From contig CAZOGK010000013.1 in the NCBI GenBank assembly GCA_964579295.1, forward strand, positions 18,933 through 82,932: a stretch of 64,000 nucleotides of DNA, written 5' to 3'. Position numbers and translations under genes: made by a program. This DNA is from JAAYYY01 sp964579295. Lineage in GTDB: Bacteria; Chloroflexota; Anaerolineae; Promineifilales; Promineifilaceae. The notes under the pieces are model-generated. The model had not been told where the DNA came from, ran no database searches, and worked only from the letters and a program-made list of their open reading frames with translations. This document shows, one piece after another, positions 54,668-62,814 of this stretch. Each line of letters opens with the position of its first letter. Position 1 is the stretch's first letter.

Positions 54668-54690
54668 AAAAAGACCACCTCGCGGTGGCC
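54668..54690 (-). terminator. terminator downstream of the tRNA-Leu gene
   Basis: Stem GGCCACC (54690-54684) with GGTGGTC (54679-54673, one G-U pair), 4-base loop, followed on the minus strand by TTTTT. It ends about 60 bases after the tRNA. Confidence 0.7.
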
Positions 54691-54749
54691 GTCTGTTTGC
54701 CTGGCATATGGGGGCGACTTATAATGCGCCCGTTCGGACTCAGAAGAAG

Positions 54750-54831
<82 letters not shown>

Positions 54832-54894
54832 TCAGTGACGCCCGAGTATAGAGGATGCAGCAGCCCAAGTCAACTGCCGGCCCTGCCATCTTAT

Positions 54895-54917
54895 GGAACA
54901 GTTAGCCGGGGATAGTC
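54895..54917 (+). promoter_or_regulatory. possible ECF-type promoter of the sigma factor at 54943
   Basis: GGAAC (54895-54899), 15 bases, then GTC (54915-54917). This matches the GGAAC-N15/16-GTC form used by many ECF sigma factors and would start transcription near 54925, suggesting that the sigma factor controls its own gene. No ribosome site precedes the ATG. Confidence 0.35.
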
Positions 54918-54942
54918 GAGTCACAGCCGCAGCAACACAACC

Positions 54943-55533
54943 ATGATCGACGAAGAAAGCCTGATTGCTCGGGCCCAGAAGGGGGATGTCAGCGCCTATA
55001 ATCGCCTCGTGCTGCACTATCAGGACGCTGTTTATAACGTCGCCTACCGCATCATGCGGGACCCGGCCTCGGCCGACGACGCCACCCAGGAAGCGTTCAT
55101 TTCGGCCTACAAGGCGATCCGGCAGTTTCGCGGGGGCAGCTTCAAATCGTGGCTGCTGCGTATCGTCACCAATAGCTGCTACGACGAGCTGCGCCGCCGC
55201 AAGCGCCGCCCGCAATCCTCGCTCGACGAGATCACGGAAGAGGTAGAGTCGCCCGCATTTCTGGCCGACGATAACCACACGCCGGAAGAAGTGCGGCAGC
55301 AGGTGGAACTGGTGGGCGCCGTGCAGCGTTGTCTGGACGACCTGCCCGACGACCAGCGAGTGGCTGCCGTCCTCTGCGACGTGGAAGGGCGCGAGTATCA
55401 GGAAATCGCCGAGATCCTTTCTATTTCGCTCGGCACGGTAAAGTCGCGCATCAGCCGCGCGCGCAGCAAATTGAGAGATTGTCTACAGGGTTTCGGGGAA
55501 CTATTGCCCGCCCAATATCGTCTTAATACGTAG
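54943..55533 (+). CDS. ECF-type RNA polymerase sigma factor (SigW/RpoE-like)
   Basis: A 196-residue group 4 sigma factor. Region 2: SAYNRLVLHYQDAVYNVAYRIMRDPASADDATQEAFISAYKAI with the FKSWLLRIVTNSCYDELRRRKRR helix; region 4: DVEGREYQEIAEILSISLGTVKSRISRARSKLRD. It is followed by a membrane protein gene 56 bases downstream that has the form of an anti-sigma factor, so envelope signals probably control it. A possible self-recognised promoter lies 26 bases upstream. Confidence 0.95.
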   Translation: MIDEESLIARAQKGDVSAYNRLVLHYQDAVYNVAYRIMRDPASADDATQEAFISAYKAIRQFRGGSFKSWLLRIVTNSCYDELRRRKRRPQSSLDEITEEVESPAFLADDNHTPEEVRQQVELVGAVQRCLDDLPDDQRVAAVLCDVEGREYQEIAEILSISLGTVKSRISRARSKLRDCLQGFGELLPAQYRLNT

Positions 55534-55589
55534 AAGCGACCTTACATGGAACGCGGCGCCTCTCAGCAGGGGAGCTGTGACGAAAGCTG

Positions 55590-56429
55590 ATGTTGGATTT
55601 TCTGCGAAACCTTACCCGCTCTGCCGAGGAGAAAAGGCAGGAAGAGCTGAATGCCTACCTCGACGGCGAGCTGCGCGGACGGGAGCGCGAGCAGTTTGAA
55701 GCGCTGCTGGCCTCCGATCCGGCGCTGCACGCCGAGGTAGCGCAGCTTCGTGCTACCAAAGAACAGGTGGCGCAGCTGCCGCGCCTCCGCGCACCGCGCA
55801 ACTATACGCTCGACCCGGCTCGCTATGGCGCACCGGCGCCCGGCGGCGGCCTGTCCCTCTATCCAGCCCTGCGCCTGGCGACCGTTCTGACCGCCTTCTT
55901 GCTCATGCTTGCCGTCGGCATCGAATTTCTGCCGCGGCCGGCAGGCGCGCCGGTTGCCGAAGACAGCATCGCTCTCGTCGCAACCACTGTGGTTGAAGAG
56001 CCGGCCGCCGAACGCGTCGAGGCCCCGCAGGAAGCGGCGCCTGAATCCGCACGGGAAGCCGGCCTCAGCGAGATGACTGAAGTTGCCGGTGCAGAAGAAG
56101 AGGCAGACGATGGCGAGCTGTTCAGCTTGGAGACGGCGGAGACGGAAGTGATGACGGAAGAGGTCGGCATTTCCGCCCTCCCCGCGCCAGCCGCCGACGC
56201 TGTCGAAGAGACGGCCCAGGATACGCTGGCGGAGGAGGAGCCGCTCAACCAGGCTACGGCCGCCCCACCCGAAGCAGAAGGGGAGACGGCGGCCGCGCCC
56301 GAACTGACGGCGCCTACCGACCAGCCCGCGCCTGTGAATGCCCCGCTGCGCCTGACGCAGGTCGCGCTGGGAGCTCTGCTCCTCGTCCTGCTGACCGCCA
56401 CGCTACTGCTGCGCCGCCGCCTCGCCTGA
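55590..56429 (+). CDS. putative anti-sigma factor, membrane protein
   Basis: A 279-residue protein. The N-terminal ~70 residues (EELNAYLDGELRGREREQFEALLASDPALHAEVAQL) match anti-sigma factors of the zf-HC2 type in layout but lack the zinc-binding His-Cys-Cys motif. One transmembrane helix lies at about 95-115, then an acidic, Glu/Ala-rich extracytoplasmic region of about 130 residues, and a second transmembrane helix near the C-terminus (about 253-273). Adjacent to the ECF sigma gene. The inference is that it holds that sigma factor at the membrane; the trigger is unknown. Confidence 0.78.
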   Translation: MLDFLRNLTRSAEEKRQEELNAYLDGELRGREREQFEALLASDPALHAEVAQLRATKEQVAQLPRLRAPRNYTLDPARYGAPAPGGGLSLYPALRLATVLTAFLLMLAVGIEFLPRPAGAPVAEDSIALVATTVVEEPAAERVEAPQEAAPESAREAGLSEMTEVAGAEEEADDGELFSLETAETEVMTEEVGISALPAPAADAVEETAQDTLAEEEPLNQATAAPPEAEGETAAAPELTAPTDQPAPVNAPLRLTQVALGALLLVLLTATLLLRRRLA

Positions 56430-56432
56430 ATC

Positions 56433-56942
56433 ATGGCCGATCCCGCCCCGGCCGGCTACGTCTACTGCCCGCGCTGCGCCACGCCACTGCAGACGCGACA
56501 GGTGGGCGACAAGCCCCGGCGCGCCTGCCCGGCCTGCGGCTTCATCTACTTCACCGATCCCAAAGTTGGCGCAGGCGCCCTCGTCGTGGTGGACGGCAAG
56601 CTGCTACTGGTGCGGCGACGCATGATGCCCGAGGCCGGCAAGTGGAGCATTCCCGCCGGCTTTGTCGACCGAGGTGAGGACCCGCGTGACGTTGCCGTGC
56701 GCGAGACCTGGGAGGAGACTGGCCTCGAAGTTGCCATTGAGAGCCTGCTGGACGTTTACTACAACCCGCACACAGAAGCCGGCGGCGCGTCCATTTTCAT
56801 CCTTTACCGCGCGCGCCGTCAGGGCGGCACGCTGCAGGCCGGCGACGACGCCGATGCCGCCGCTTTCTTTGGCCCGGAGGAGCTGCCGGAGCTGGCCTTT
56901 GACAGCACCCGTGATGCTGTGCGCTGGCTGGGAGCAGAATAG
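56433..56942 (+). CDS. Nudix hydrolase with N-terminal zinc ribbon (NADH pyrophosphatase-like)
   Basis: A 169-residue protein. The N-terminal CPRCATPL and CPACGFI form a four-Cys zinc ribbon. The Nudix box GFVDRGEDPRDVAVRETWEETGLEV is complete. The ribbon-plus-Nudix arrangement is that of NudC-like and related enzymes that act on NAD(H) or ADP-ribose-type compounds; the SQPWPFP motif of true NADH pyrophosphatases is not seen. The stop of the putative anti-sigma gene is 3 bases upstream. Confidence 0.92.
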   Translation: MADPAPAGYVYCPRCATPLQTRQVGDKPRRACPACGFIYFTDPKVGAGALVVVDGKLLLVRRRMMPEAGKWSIPAGFVDRGEDPRDVAVRETWEETGLEVAIESLLDVYYNPHTEAGGASIFILYRARRQGGTLQAGDDADAAAFFGPEELPELAFDSTRDAVRWLGAE

Positions 56943-57071
56943 GCCCACCGCTAGTGAGCGACCTGCTGCCGGCCAGTGGAGCACTTCGGGGACCATGCTT
57001 CCTTGACGCGCCTCCCCCCACCTCTTACAATCGGCGGCGTTTAGCAGATACCTGATGAGGGTTCAGAGGTC

Positions 57072-58265
57072 ATGGATATATTTGCCAAGATAGCGTGCGA
57101 CCCACGTATGGCCCGCGCACGCGCTGCCCGCGAGGCGGGTCTTTACCCCTATTTTGTTCCGCTCGACGGCACCGAAGGCACTGAAGTCACCGTCGAAGGC
57201 CGCACGGTCATCATGATCGGCTCCAACAACTACCTCGGCCTGACCACACATCCTAAGGTGCGCGAGGCAGCCAAGCAGGCCATCGACGAATACGGCACCA
57301 GCTGCACCGGCTCCCGCTATCTCAACGGCACCCTGCGCCTGCACCGCGAGGTGGAGCAGCGGCTGGCGACCTTTGTCGGCAAGGAAGCCGCCGTCATCTT
57401 CAGCACGGGCATGCAGGCCAACCTGGGGGCCATGGCCGCTCTGGTCGGTCCCGAAGATTACGTCGTTCTCGACAAAGAGAACCATGCCAGCATTGTCGAT
57501 GGCGTGCGCCTGGGCCTGGGCACGATGAAGCGCTTCCGCCACAATGACATGCGCCACCTGGATCGCGTGCTCGGTGGCCTGCCGGAAAAGGCGGGCAAGC
57601 TGGTCGTCGTCGATGGCGTCTTCAGCATGAGCGGCGACATTGCGCCCCTGGACAAGATCGTACCCATTTGCCAGAAATATGGCGCTCGTCTCTACGTGGA
57701 CGATGCCCATTCGCTTGGTGTGCTCGGCGGCGGCCGGGGCACCGGCATTCACTTCGGCCTCAATGAAGGCGTGGATCTGGTAATGGGCACGTTCAGCAAA
57801 TCGTTTGCCAGTATCGGCGGCTTTGTCGCCGGCAGCGCCGAGGTCATCGACTTCATCCAGCACCATGCGCGCAGCCTGATTTTCAGCGCCAGCCTGCCGG
57901 CTCCCAACCTGATGGCCGTGATGGCCGCCCTGGAAATCATGGAGAACGAGCCAGAGCACGTCGAGCGCCTCTGGGAGAACGGCAACTACATGCTGCGCTC
58001 GCTGCAGGAGCTGGGCTACAACGTCGGCAGCACGGAAACGCCGATCATCCCGATTATCATCGGCTATGACGAGCCGACCTTCCTCACCTGGAAACTGCTC
58101 TTCGAGCGCGGCCTGTACACGAATCCAGTGGTGACGCCGGCGGTGCCGGCCGGCCAGTCGCTGCTGCGCACCAGCTACATGGCGACGCATACCCGCGAAC
58201 AGCTTGATCGCGCCCTGGATATTCTGGCGACGACGGGCCGGCAGCTGGGCCTGATTGCCGCCTAG
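57072..58265 (+). CDS. alpha-oxoamine synthase (PLP; KBL/BioF/serine palmitoyltransferase-like)
   Basis: A 397-residue fold-type I PLP enzyme joining an acyl-CoA with an amino acid. Seen: MIGSNNYLGLTTHPKV, GSRYLNGTLRLHREVEQRLA, DDAHSLGVLGGGRGTG (PLP Asp/His), and the PLP Lys 243 in GTFSKSFASIGGFVAG. This last motif is nearer to serine palmitoyltransferase proteins than to glycine C-acetyltransferase or BioF, which favour GTLGKA/GTFGKA; the assignment to sphingoid base synthesis is tentative. Cytoplasmic. A TTACAATC element at 57024-57031 could be its -10 box, about 40 bases before an AGAGG ribosome site and the ATG. Confidence 0.88.
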   Translation: MDIFAKIACDPRMARARAAREAGLYPYFVPLDGTEGTEVTVEGRTVIMIGSNNYLGLTTHPKVREAAKQAIDEYGTSCTGSRYLNGTLRLHREVEQRLATFVGKEAAVIFSTGMQANLGAMAALVGPEDYVVLDKENHASIVDGVRLGLGTMKRFRHNDMRHLDRVLGGLPEKAGKLVVVDGVFSMSGDIAPLDKIVPICQKYGARLYVDDAHSLGVLGGGRGTGIHFGLNEGVDLVMGTFSKSFASIGGFVAGSAEVIDFIQHHARSLIFSASLPAPNLMAVMAALEIMENEPEHVERLWENGNYMLRSLQELGYNVGSTETPIIPIIIGYDEPTFLTWKLLFERGLYTNPVVTPAVPAGQSLLRTSYMATHTREQLDRALDILATTGRQLGLIAA

Positions 58266-58289
58266 CGCTATCGCGCTGTCGCTACCCTG

Positions 58290-60947
58290 ATGGTCGAGAT
58301 TCCATCCTATTTGCAGCCGCCGCTTTCACCCCTGGCCCGGCCCGAAGCTGTTGTGCGCGCCGGCGCCGCTCGCTTCACTATGCTTACCCCCGGCCTCGTG
58401 CGCCTGGAGTATGATCCGCAGGAGCGTTACGTCGACCAGGCGAGCCAGCTCGTCTGGTTCCGCGACCAGCCCGCGCCGCCCTTTACGGTGCAGGATGACG
58501 AGGAATGGCTGGAGGTGCAGACAAACCTGCTGCGGCTGCGCTACCGCAACGGTGCGCCGTTTAGCGGCGACAGCCTGCAGATAACGCTCCTGGCCAGCGG
58601 CGCCGTCTGGCGCTATGGGGAACAGGACAGCGCCAACCTGAAAGGCACGACCCGCACCCTGGACCAGGTCAGGGGCGCTACGCCGCTGGAGCACGGGCTG
58701 CTCTCCCGCAGCGGCTGGAGCGTCGTCGACGACTCGGCATCGCTGCTTTTCGACGACGCCGGCTGGCTGCAGCCGAGGCCGGACGGGGCGGCGCTTGACC
58801 TCTATTTCTTTGCCTATCCCGGCAGGGAGGGCGACGGGCCCGACTACCAGCAGGCTCTGGACGATTACCTGCTGATCGTCGGGCGCGTGCCGCTCCTCCC
58901 GCGCTGGGCACTGGGCAACTGGTGGAGCCGCTATTGGGCTTACAGCCAGGACGAGCTGCTGGCGCTCATGGACGATTTTCGCCGGCGCGAGCTTCCGCTC
59001 TCCGTCTGCATTGTCGATATGGATTGGCATATCACCAAGACCGGCAACAAATCCAGCGGCTGGACCGGCTATAGCTGGAACCGTCAGCTCTTCCCCGACC
59101 CCGAGGCGTTCATCCGCCGGCTGCACGAACAGGGTCTGCGCACGGCGCTGAACCTGCACCCGGCCGAGGGGATTCACCCGCACGAGACAGCCTACGCGAC
59201 GATGGCCGGGCACATGGGCATTGACCCGGATACGGCAACACCCGTCGCCTTCGACCTTGCCGATCCCCATTTCGCGGCCGGCTACTTTCGCTATCTGCAC
59301 CACCCGCTGGAAGAGCAGGGCGTTGACTTCTGGTGGATAGACTGGCAGCAGGGCACGCTCAGCTCGCTGCCGCGGCTGGACCCGTTGTGGTGGCTGAACC
59401 ATCTCCACTTCTACGATCGGACGCGCGACGGCCGGCGCGGCTTCATCTTCTCGCGCTGGGGGGGCCTCGGCAACCATCGCTATCCCATCGGTTTCTCCGG
59501 GGATACGGTCGTCAGCTGGGAATCGCTGGCCTTCCAGCCCTATCTGACGGCCACGGCGGCCAACGTCGCCTTTGGCTGGTGGAGCCACGATATTGGCGGC
59601 CACATGGAAGGAACCGAAGACCCCGAGCTGTACACGCGCTGGGTGCAGTTTGGCGTCTTCAGCCCCATCATGCGCCTGCACAGCAGCAAGAACGCCTACC
59701 AGGAGCGCCGGCCCTGGGGCTACGATGCCAACACGCTGCAGGCCACACGCGCCGCGCTGCAGCTGCGGCATGCTCTCATCCCCTATCTCTACACGATGGC
59801 CTGGCGCAACCATGTCGAGAACCGGGCGCTGGCGCGCCCCCTTTACCACGACTGGCCGGCCGCGGAAGAGGCCTATCATTGCCCGGACGCCTATACCTTC
59901 GGCAGCGAGCTGCTGGTCGCGCCCTACGTCTCGCCGGCCGACCCGGACACGCGCCTCAGCCGCCAGGTCATCTGGCTGCCGCCCGGCGACTGGTTCGCCT
60001 TTGAGGATGGTCGCCGCTACCCTGGCGGGCGCTGGCACGCGGTCTATGGCGACCTGAACCACGTGCCCCTCTTCGCCCGCGCCGGCGCCATCGTGCCCCT
60101 GGGCCCGCGCCAGGGCTGGGGCGGCGTGGAGCAGCCAGAGGCGCTGGACATTTACCTCTTCCCCGGCGCCGATAACAATTTTACGCTCTACGAAGACGAC
60201 GGCAGCCAGGAGGCGACCGGACAGGGGAGATTCGCCCTGACCCCGATGGCCTTACGCTGGCAGCCGGACGAGCTGTCCTTTACGCTGGGGCCGGTACAAC
60301 AGGCAGCCGAGCTGGTCCCGGCGGCGCGCACGGTGACGCTTCACCTACGCGGCGCCAGCGCGCCGGCGGCGGTCTCGCTGGCGCGCAACGGGCAGGCGCA
60401 GGCGGCGGCAGCCTCATTTGACGCCGGCACGGCGACTATCAGCCTGCCCCCCATCACGCTGGCGCCCGGCGACGTGCTGACGCTGCGGCTCGCTGCGCCG
60501 GCCTTGCTTACCCCTGACGATTACCGGCGAGCCACGGCGCGGCGCATGGTCGAGCAGTTCCGCTTGCCGACCGCAGCCAAAGGGGCCATCGTGGAGCGGC
60601 TGGAGGCCATTTTCGACGACGTAGCAGCGCTTCTGCCCTTCCACGCGGCTCTGCGCCCCGCTCACTGGCAGGCCCTGCTGGAAGTAATCACCAGCGCCGG
60701 CAGCCATGTTATCGACCATCTGGACGGCCAGCCGGAGCTTATCCTCTGGAACAACGAGGAGGGCGGCGACGTGCGTTACCGCCTTACGGGCAGCCGCCGC
60801 AACTGGTATCCCGATGGCTTCTACCACGGCGAGGCGGGGGCGCTGCCTCGCTTCCGCGTCCTCACGCCAGCAGAATCGCTCACCCAGAGCTGGGAGCTGG
60901 CCGTGCGCTATGGGGATCTCTTTGAGGTGCGGCGCGCTTCCCCCTGA
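58290..60947 (+). CDS. GH31 alpha-glycosidase
   Basis: An 885-residue retaining alpha-glycosidase. The N-terminal beta-sandwich domain leads into a TIM barrel with VDFWWIDWQQG (nucleophile Asp 351) and FIFSRWGGLGNHRYPIGFSGDT (acid/base Asp 405). FGWWSHDIGGHMEG and RPWGYD are later barrel motifs; beta-sandwich domains close the core, and the last ~130 residues are an extra domain. The WIDWQQG variant is a GH31 subgroup distinct from WxDMNE alpha-glucosidases and xylosidases, so the substrate is uncertain. No signal peptide is seen, so it is probably cytoplasmic, like the amylase. Confidence 0.93.
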   Translation: MVEIPSYLQPPLSPLARPEAVVRAGAARFTMLTPGLVRLEYDPQERYVDQASQLVWFRDQPAPPFTVQDDEEWLEVQTNLLRLRYRNGAPFSGDSLQITLLASGAVWRYGEQDSANLKGTTRTLDQVRGATPLEHGLLSRSGWSVVDDSASLLFDDAGWLQPRPDGAALDLYFFAYPGREGDGPDYQQALDDYLLIVGRVPLLPRWALGNWWSRYWAYSQDELLALMDDFRRRELPLSVCIVDMDWHITKTGNKSSGWTGYSWNRQLFPDPEAFIRRLHEQGLRTALNLHPAEGIHPHETAYATMAGHMGIDPDTATPVAFDLADPHFAAGYFRYLHHPLEEQGVDFWWIDWQQGTLSSLPRLDPLWWLNHLHFYDRTRDGRRGFIFSRWGGLGNHRYPIGFSGDTVVSWESLAFQPYLTATAANVAFGWWSHDIGGHMEGTEDPELYTRWVQFGVFSPIMRLHSSKNAYQERRPWGYDANTLQATRAALQLRHALIPYLYTMAWRNHVENRALARPLYHDWPAAEEAYHCPDAYTFGSELLVAPYVSPADPDTRLSRQVIWLPPGDWFAFEDGRRYPGGRWHAVYGDLNHVPLFARAGAIVPLGPRQGWGGVEQPEALDIYLFPGADNNFTLYEDDGSQEATGQGRFALTPMALRWQPDELSFTLGPVQQAAELVPAARTVTLHLRGASAPAAVSLARNGQAQAAAASFDAGTATISLPPITLAPGDVLTLRLAAPALLTPDDYRRATARRMVEQFRLPTAAKGAIVERLEAIFDDVAALLPFHAALRPAHWQALLEVITSAGSHVIDHLDGQPELILWNNEEGGDVRYRLTGSRRNWYPDGFYHGEAGALPRFRVLTPAESLTQSWELAVRYGDLFEVRRASP

Positions 60948-60974
60948 CGGCACGCGAACCTATTGTCCGCCCCA

Positions 60975-61052
60975 AGACCTGTCAGGTCTTTAGAGACCTG
61001 ACAGGTCTCACGTTCCAGCCAGGGCATGACTTCGTCAGGTTTGAAACCTGAC
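60975..61052. repeat. palindromic repeat pair (REP-like)
   Basis: AGACCTGTCAGGTCT (60975-60989) and its exact reverse complement (60994-61008) with a 4-base loop form a 15-base stem; each arm is itself nearly palindromic. After a 25-base spacer lies a second palindrome, GTCAGGTTT-G-AAACCTGAC (61034-61052), with the same TCAGGT core. The element is between the convergent GH31 and 61072 genes. It looks like a mobile or amplified small repeat rather than a gene-specific terminator, since no U tract follows. Confidence 0.75.
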
Positions 61053-61071
61053 CTACCACTGCCGGGTCGTC

Positions 61072-62391
61072 TCAGTCCGCCGATAGCCCGCTCAGATACC
61101 GCTCAATCTCCGGCAGGGCAACCAGCTTCTCGTGAAAGAAGTTGTTGACGAGATTGATGACCTGATCGCGGGCCGCTTCTACTTCCGCGCTCCAGCCGTC
61201 TTCCCGCTCCTGGCGCTGCAGCCCGTCGCGCAGACGCAGCAGCAGGCGCACAATTTCCGTTTCCTCTTCGCCTTCAAGCACCTTAACGACTTCGAGGATG
61301 AGATTATCGGCCTGCGCCATCACGTGCTTGCCGGAGATGGGCGAGCCCGGCTCAGAGGCCTCTTCCATCGTGCGGATAAGGGCGCCCACCTGGTAGAGGA
61401 GGGCCGTTGGCTCGTCAAATAGCTCGCGCACATAGGCGGCTTCCGGGTAGCGGCCGGTGAGGCGGAAGACGTTGTACAGACGTTTCGCCGCCTTGCCGTA
61501 GTTGCGGGGATCTTTGCTGACGTAGGCGGCGACCTGCTTCTCCAGCTCACGCACGTAATCGTCCAGCGCATCGGCCGACACCTGTTTGGCGAGCTTGGTA
61601 AAGATCGGCACCGATTCCGCTTCCAGGTAAACCTCCTGGAAATAGGGATCGAGGTAGCCGTCGAGCGGGGTAATCGCGCCGTCCGGCGCTTCCCAGGTCA
61701 CGTCGAGCATATTGCTGGCATTAGCCAGAGCCCCACGCTCGGGGTCGGCCACAACCCAATCCAGCTTGCACCAGCCGGGGTCGCCGGCGGCGTCTTCCCA
61801 GGTGAGCGTAAGCGCACTGCCGTCAGCGAGCTCGGTCTGGATGGCGCCAGCCTTGATTTCGTCCGCATTCCAGCCAATCGAGGCGCCAGCGCGATGGTGG
61901 CGGCCCTGGTGGTACATATCGACAGGATACGAGCCGAAGCGGACTTGAATGAGCCGGTATGTCGGCCCACTCATCGTCGCCAGCGCCTTCTCACGGATGA
62001 GACGCGCCAGGATGGCGCAGGCTTCCTCGCGGCTCGCGGCGTGGATATTGACGCGCTCAAAGAAGTCGGCGTCCCCCGGATAACTCTGGATCTTGGACTG
62101 GGCAGCTGAGCCGGAGAGCGCCAGCGCCGTCTCGACAACGCCAGGTTCTTCGTGGAACTCGACGAGGCTGCCCAGCTCGCGGAAACGAGCCAGCTCGGCC
62201 TCGCTGAAATCGAGCATGGAGACGCGGTGGCCGAAGACGCCCGCGCCCTCGTCGTGGACAATATCGTGCGCCTCGCTGGCGGCCATGGCGACCAGCCACT
62301 GCAGCGCTTCTTCCTCGTCCAGCTCGACGCCGAGACGGTGGGCCGACTCGATGATATGTTGCAGCTCTTCTCGTGCCTTGATTTCCGGCAT
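61072..62391 (-). CDS. uncharacterised protein with a nucleotidyltransferase-like motif
   Basis: A 439-residue soluble protein. The segment SGSAAQSKIQSYPGDADFFERVNI (residues 93-116) is like the active site of the nucleotidyltransferase superfamily: a Gly-Ser (94-95) followed at 12 residues by Asp-x-Asp (107, 109). The C-terminal 190 residues are mostly helical (VPIFTKLAKQ, DYVRELEKQ, RLYNVFRLTGRYPEA). No known family is recalled with certainty. The ATG at 62391 has an AGGAGG ribosome site; the frame extending upstream to 62664 lies over the neighbouring promoter and terminator region. Substrate unknown. Confidence 0.65.
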   Translation of the reverse strand: MPEIKAREELQHIIESAHRLGVELDEEEALQWLVAMAASEAHDIVHDEGAGVFGHRVSMLDFSEAELARFRELGSLVEFHEEPGVVETALALSGSAAQSKIQSYPGDADFFERVNIHAASREEACAILARLIREKALATMSGPTYRLIQVRFGSYPVDMYHQGRHHRAGASIGWNADEIKAGAIQTELADGSALTLTWEDAAGDPGWCKLDWVVADPERGALANASNMLDVTWEAPDGAITPLDGYLDPYFQEVYLEAESVPIFTKLAKQVSADALDDYVRELEKQVAAYVSKDPRNYGKAAKRLYNVFRLTGRYPEAAYVRELFDEPTALLYQVGALIRTMEEASEPGSPISGKHVMAQADNLILEVVKVLEGEEETEIVRLLLRLRDGLQRQEREDGWSAEVEAARDQVINLVNNFFHEKLVALPEIERYLSGLSAD

Positions 62392-62504
62392 CAATTCCTC
62401 CTGATAAAGACTTGTAGGATTCGGATGGGTGTGAGTATAGAAGCAACTCACGGGCAGAGCCAACCGGTCGGCACGCTTAGTTGTCATAAAGTCTAATTTG
62501 CGTA

Positions 62505-62534
62505 TTGACAGGGCTGCCGGATCTCTGCTAGACT
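62505..62534 (+). promoter_or_regulatory. sigma-A promoter of the 62.5 kb mini-transcript
   Basis: TTGACA (62505-62510), an 18-base spacer and TAGACT (62529-62534). Expected start near 62541. This is the best -35 match in the window. Confidence 0.7.
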
Positions 62535-62568
62535 CAGCGAAGCTTTTATAAAAGGAGGTGTGCGCTAG

Positions 62569-62634
62569 ATGCGAGTCATTGCGAATACAGATGTTCTGAC
62601 CCAGCGTTGTGGGCGCATGCCTGGCCTTTGCTGA
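62569..62634 (+). CDS. 21-codon open frame with strong ribosome site (leader or small protein)
   Basis: Reads MRVIANTDVLTQRCGRMPGLC and stops; the two cysteines are at positions 14 and 21. An AAGGAGGTG ribosome site stands 8 bases before the ATG. The frame follows a sigma-A promoter with a leader of about 28 bases and is followed after 24 bases by two rho-independent terminators, so the RNA would be about 150-190 bases. It could encode a leader peptide controlling the RIO kinase gene downstream, or a small protein, or the RNA may act itself. The 423-base gap from 62392 to 62814 holds only this unit. Confidence 0.5.
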   Translation: MRVIANTDVLTQRCGRMPGLC

Positions 62635-62658
62635 TCGGCTGATCGATCTCGCCTCTCG

Positions 62659-62693
62659 GGCCACAGGTATGCTCTGCCTGTGGCCTTTTTCTT
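62659..62693 (+). terminator. first terminator of the mini-transcript
   Basis: Perfect 9-base stem GGCCACAGG (62659-62667) with CCTGTGGCC (62677-62685), 9-base loop, followed by TTTTTCTT. Confidence 0.92.
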
Positions 62694-62727
62694 GCCACGG
62701 CTCACAACGCTGAGCCGTGGCAGTTTT
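62693..62727 (+). terminator. second terminator-like hairpin, directly after the first
   Basis: Perfect 12-base stem TGCCACGGCTCA (62693-62704) with TGAGCCGTGGCA (62711-62722), 6-base loop, followed by GTTTTG. Weaker U tract than the first, longer stem. Confidence 0.75.
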
Positions 62728-62814
62728 GTCTCACGCGCCTTCTTGCTTGCGGCTGCCACGGAATGCTGAACCAGAATAGTCATTCATGCAGCATACCCGA
62801 GGAAATAGACAGCC

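Noticed and set aside
57063..58190. 375-codon open frame antisense to the alpha-oxoamine synthase
   Set aside because: Explained by base composition; the plus-strand protein has all PLP motifs.
58326..60062. 578-codon open frame antisense to the GH31 gene
   Set aside because: The long GC-rich gene on the other strand leaves few stops; the translation has no domain or ribosome site.
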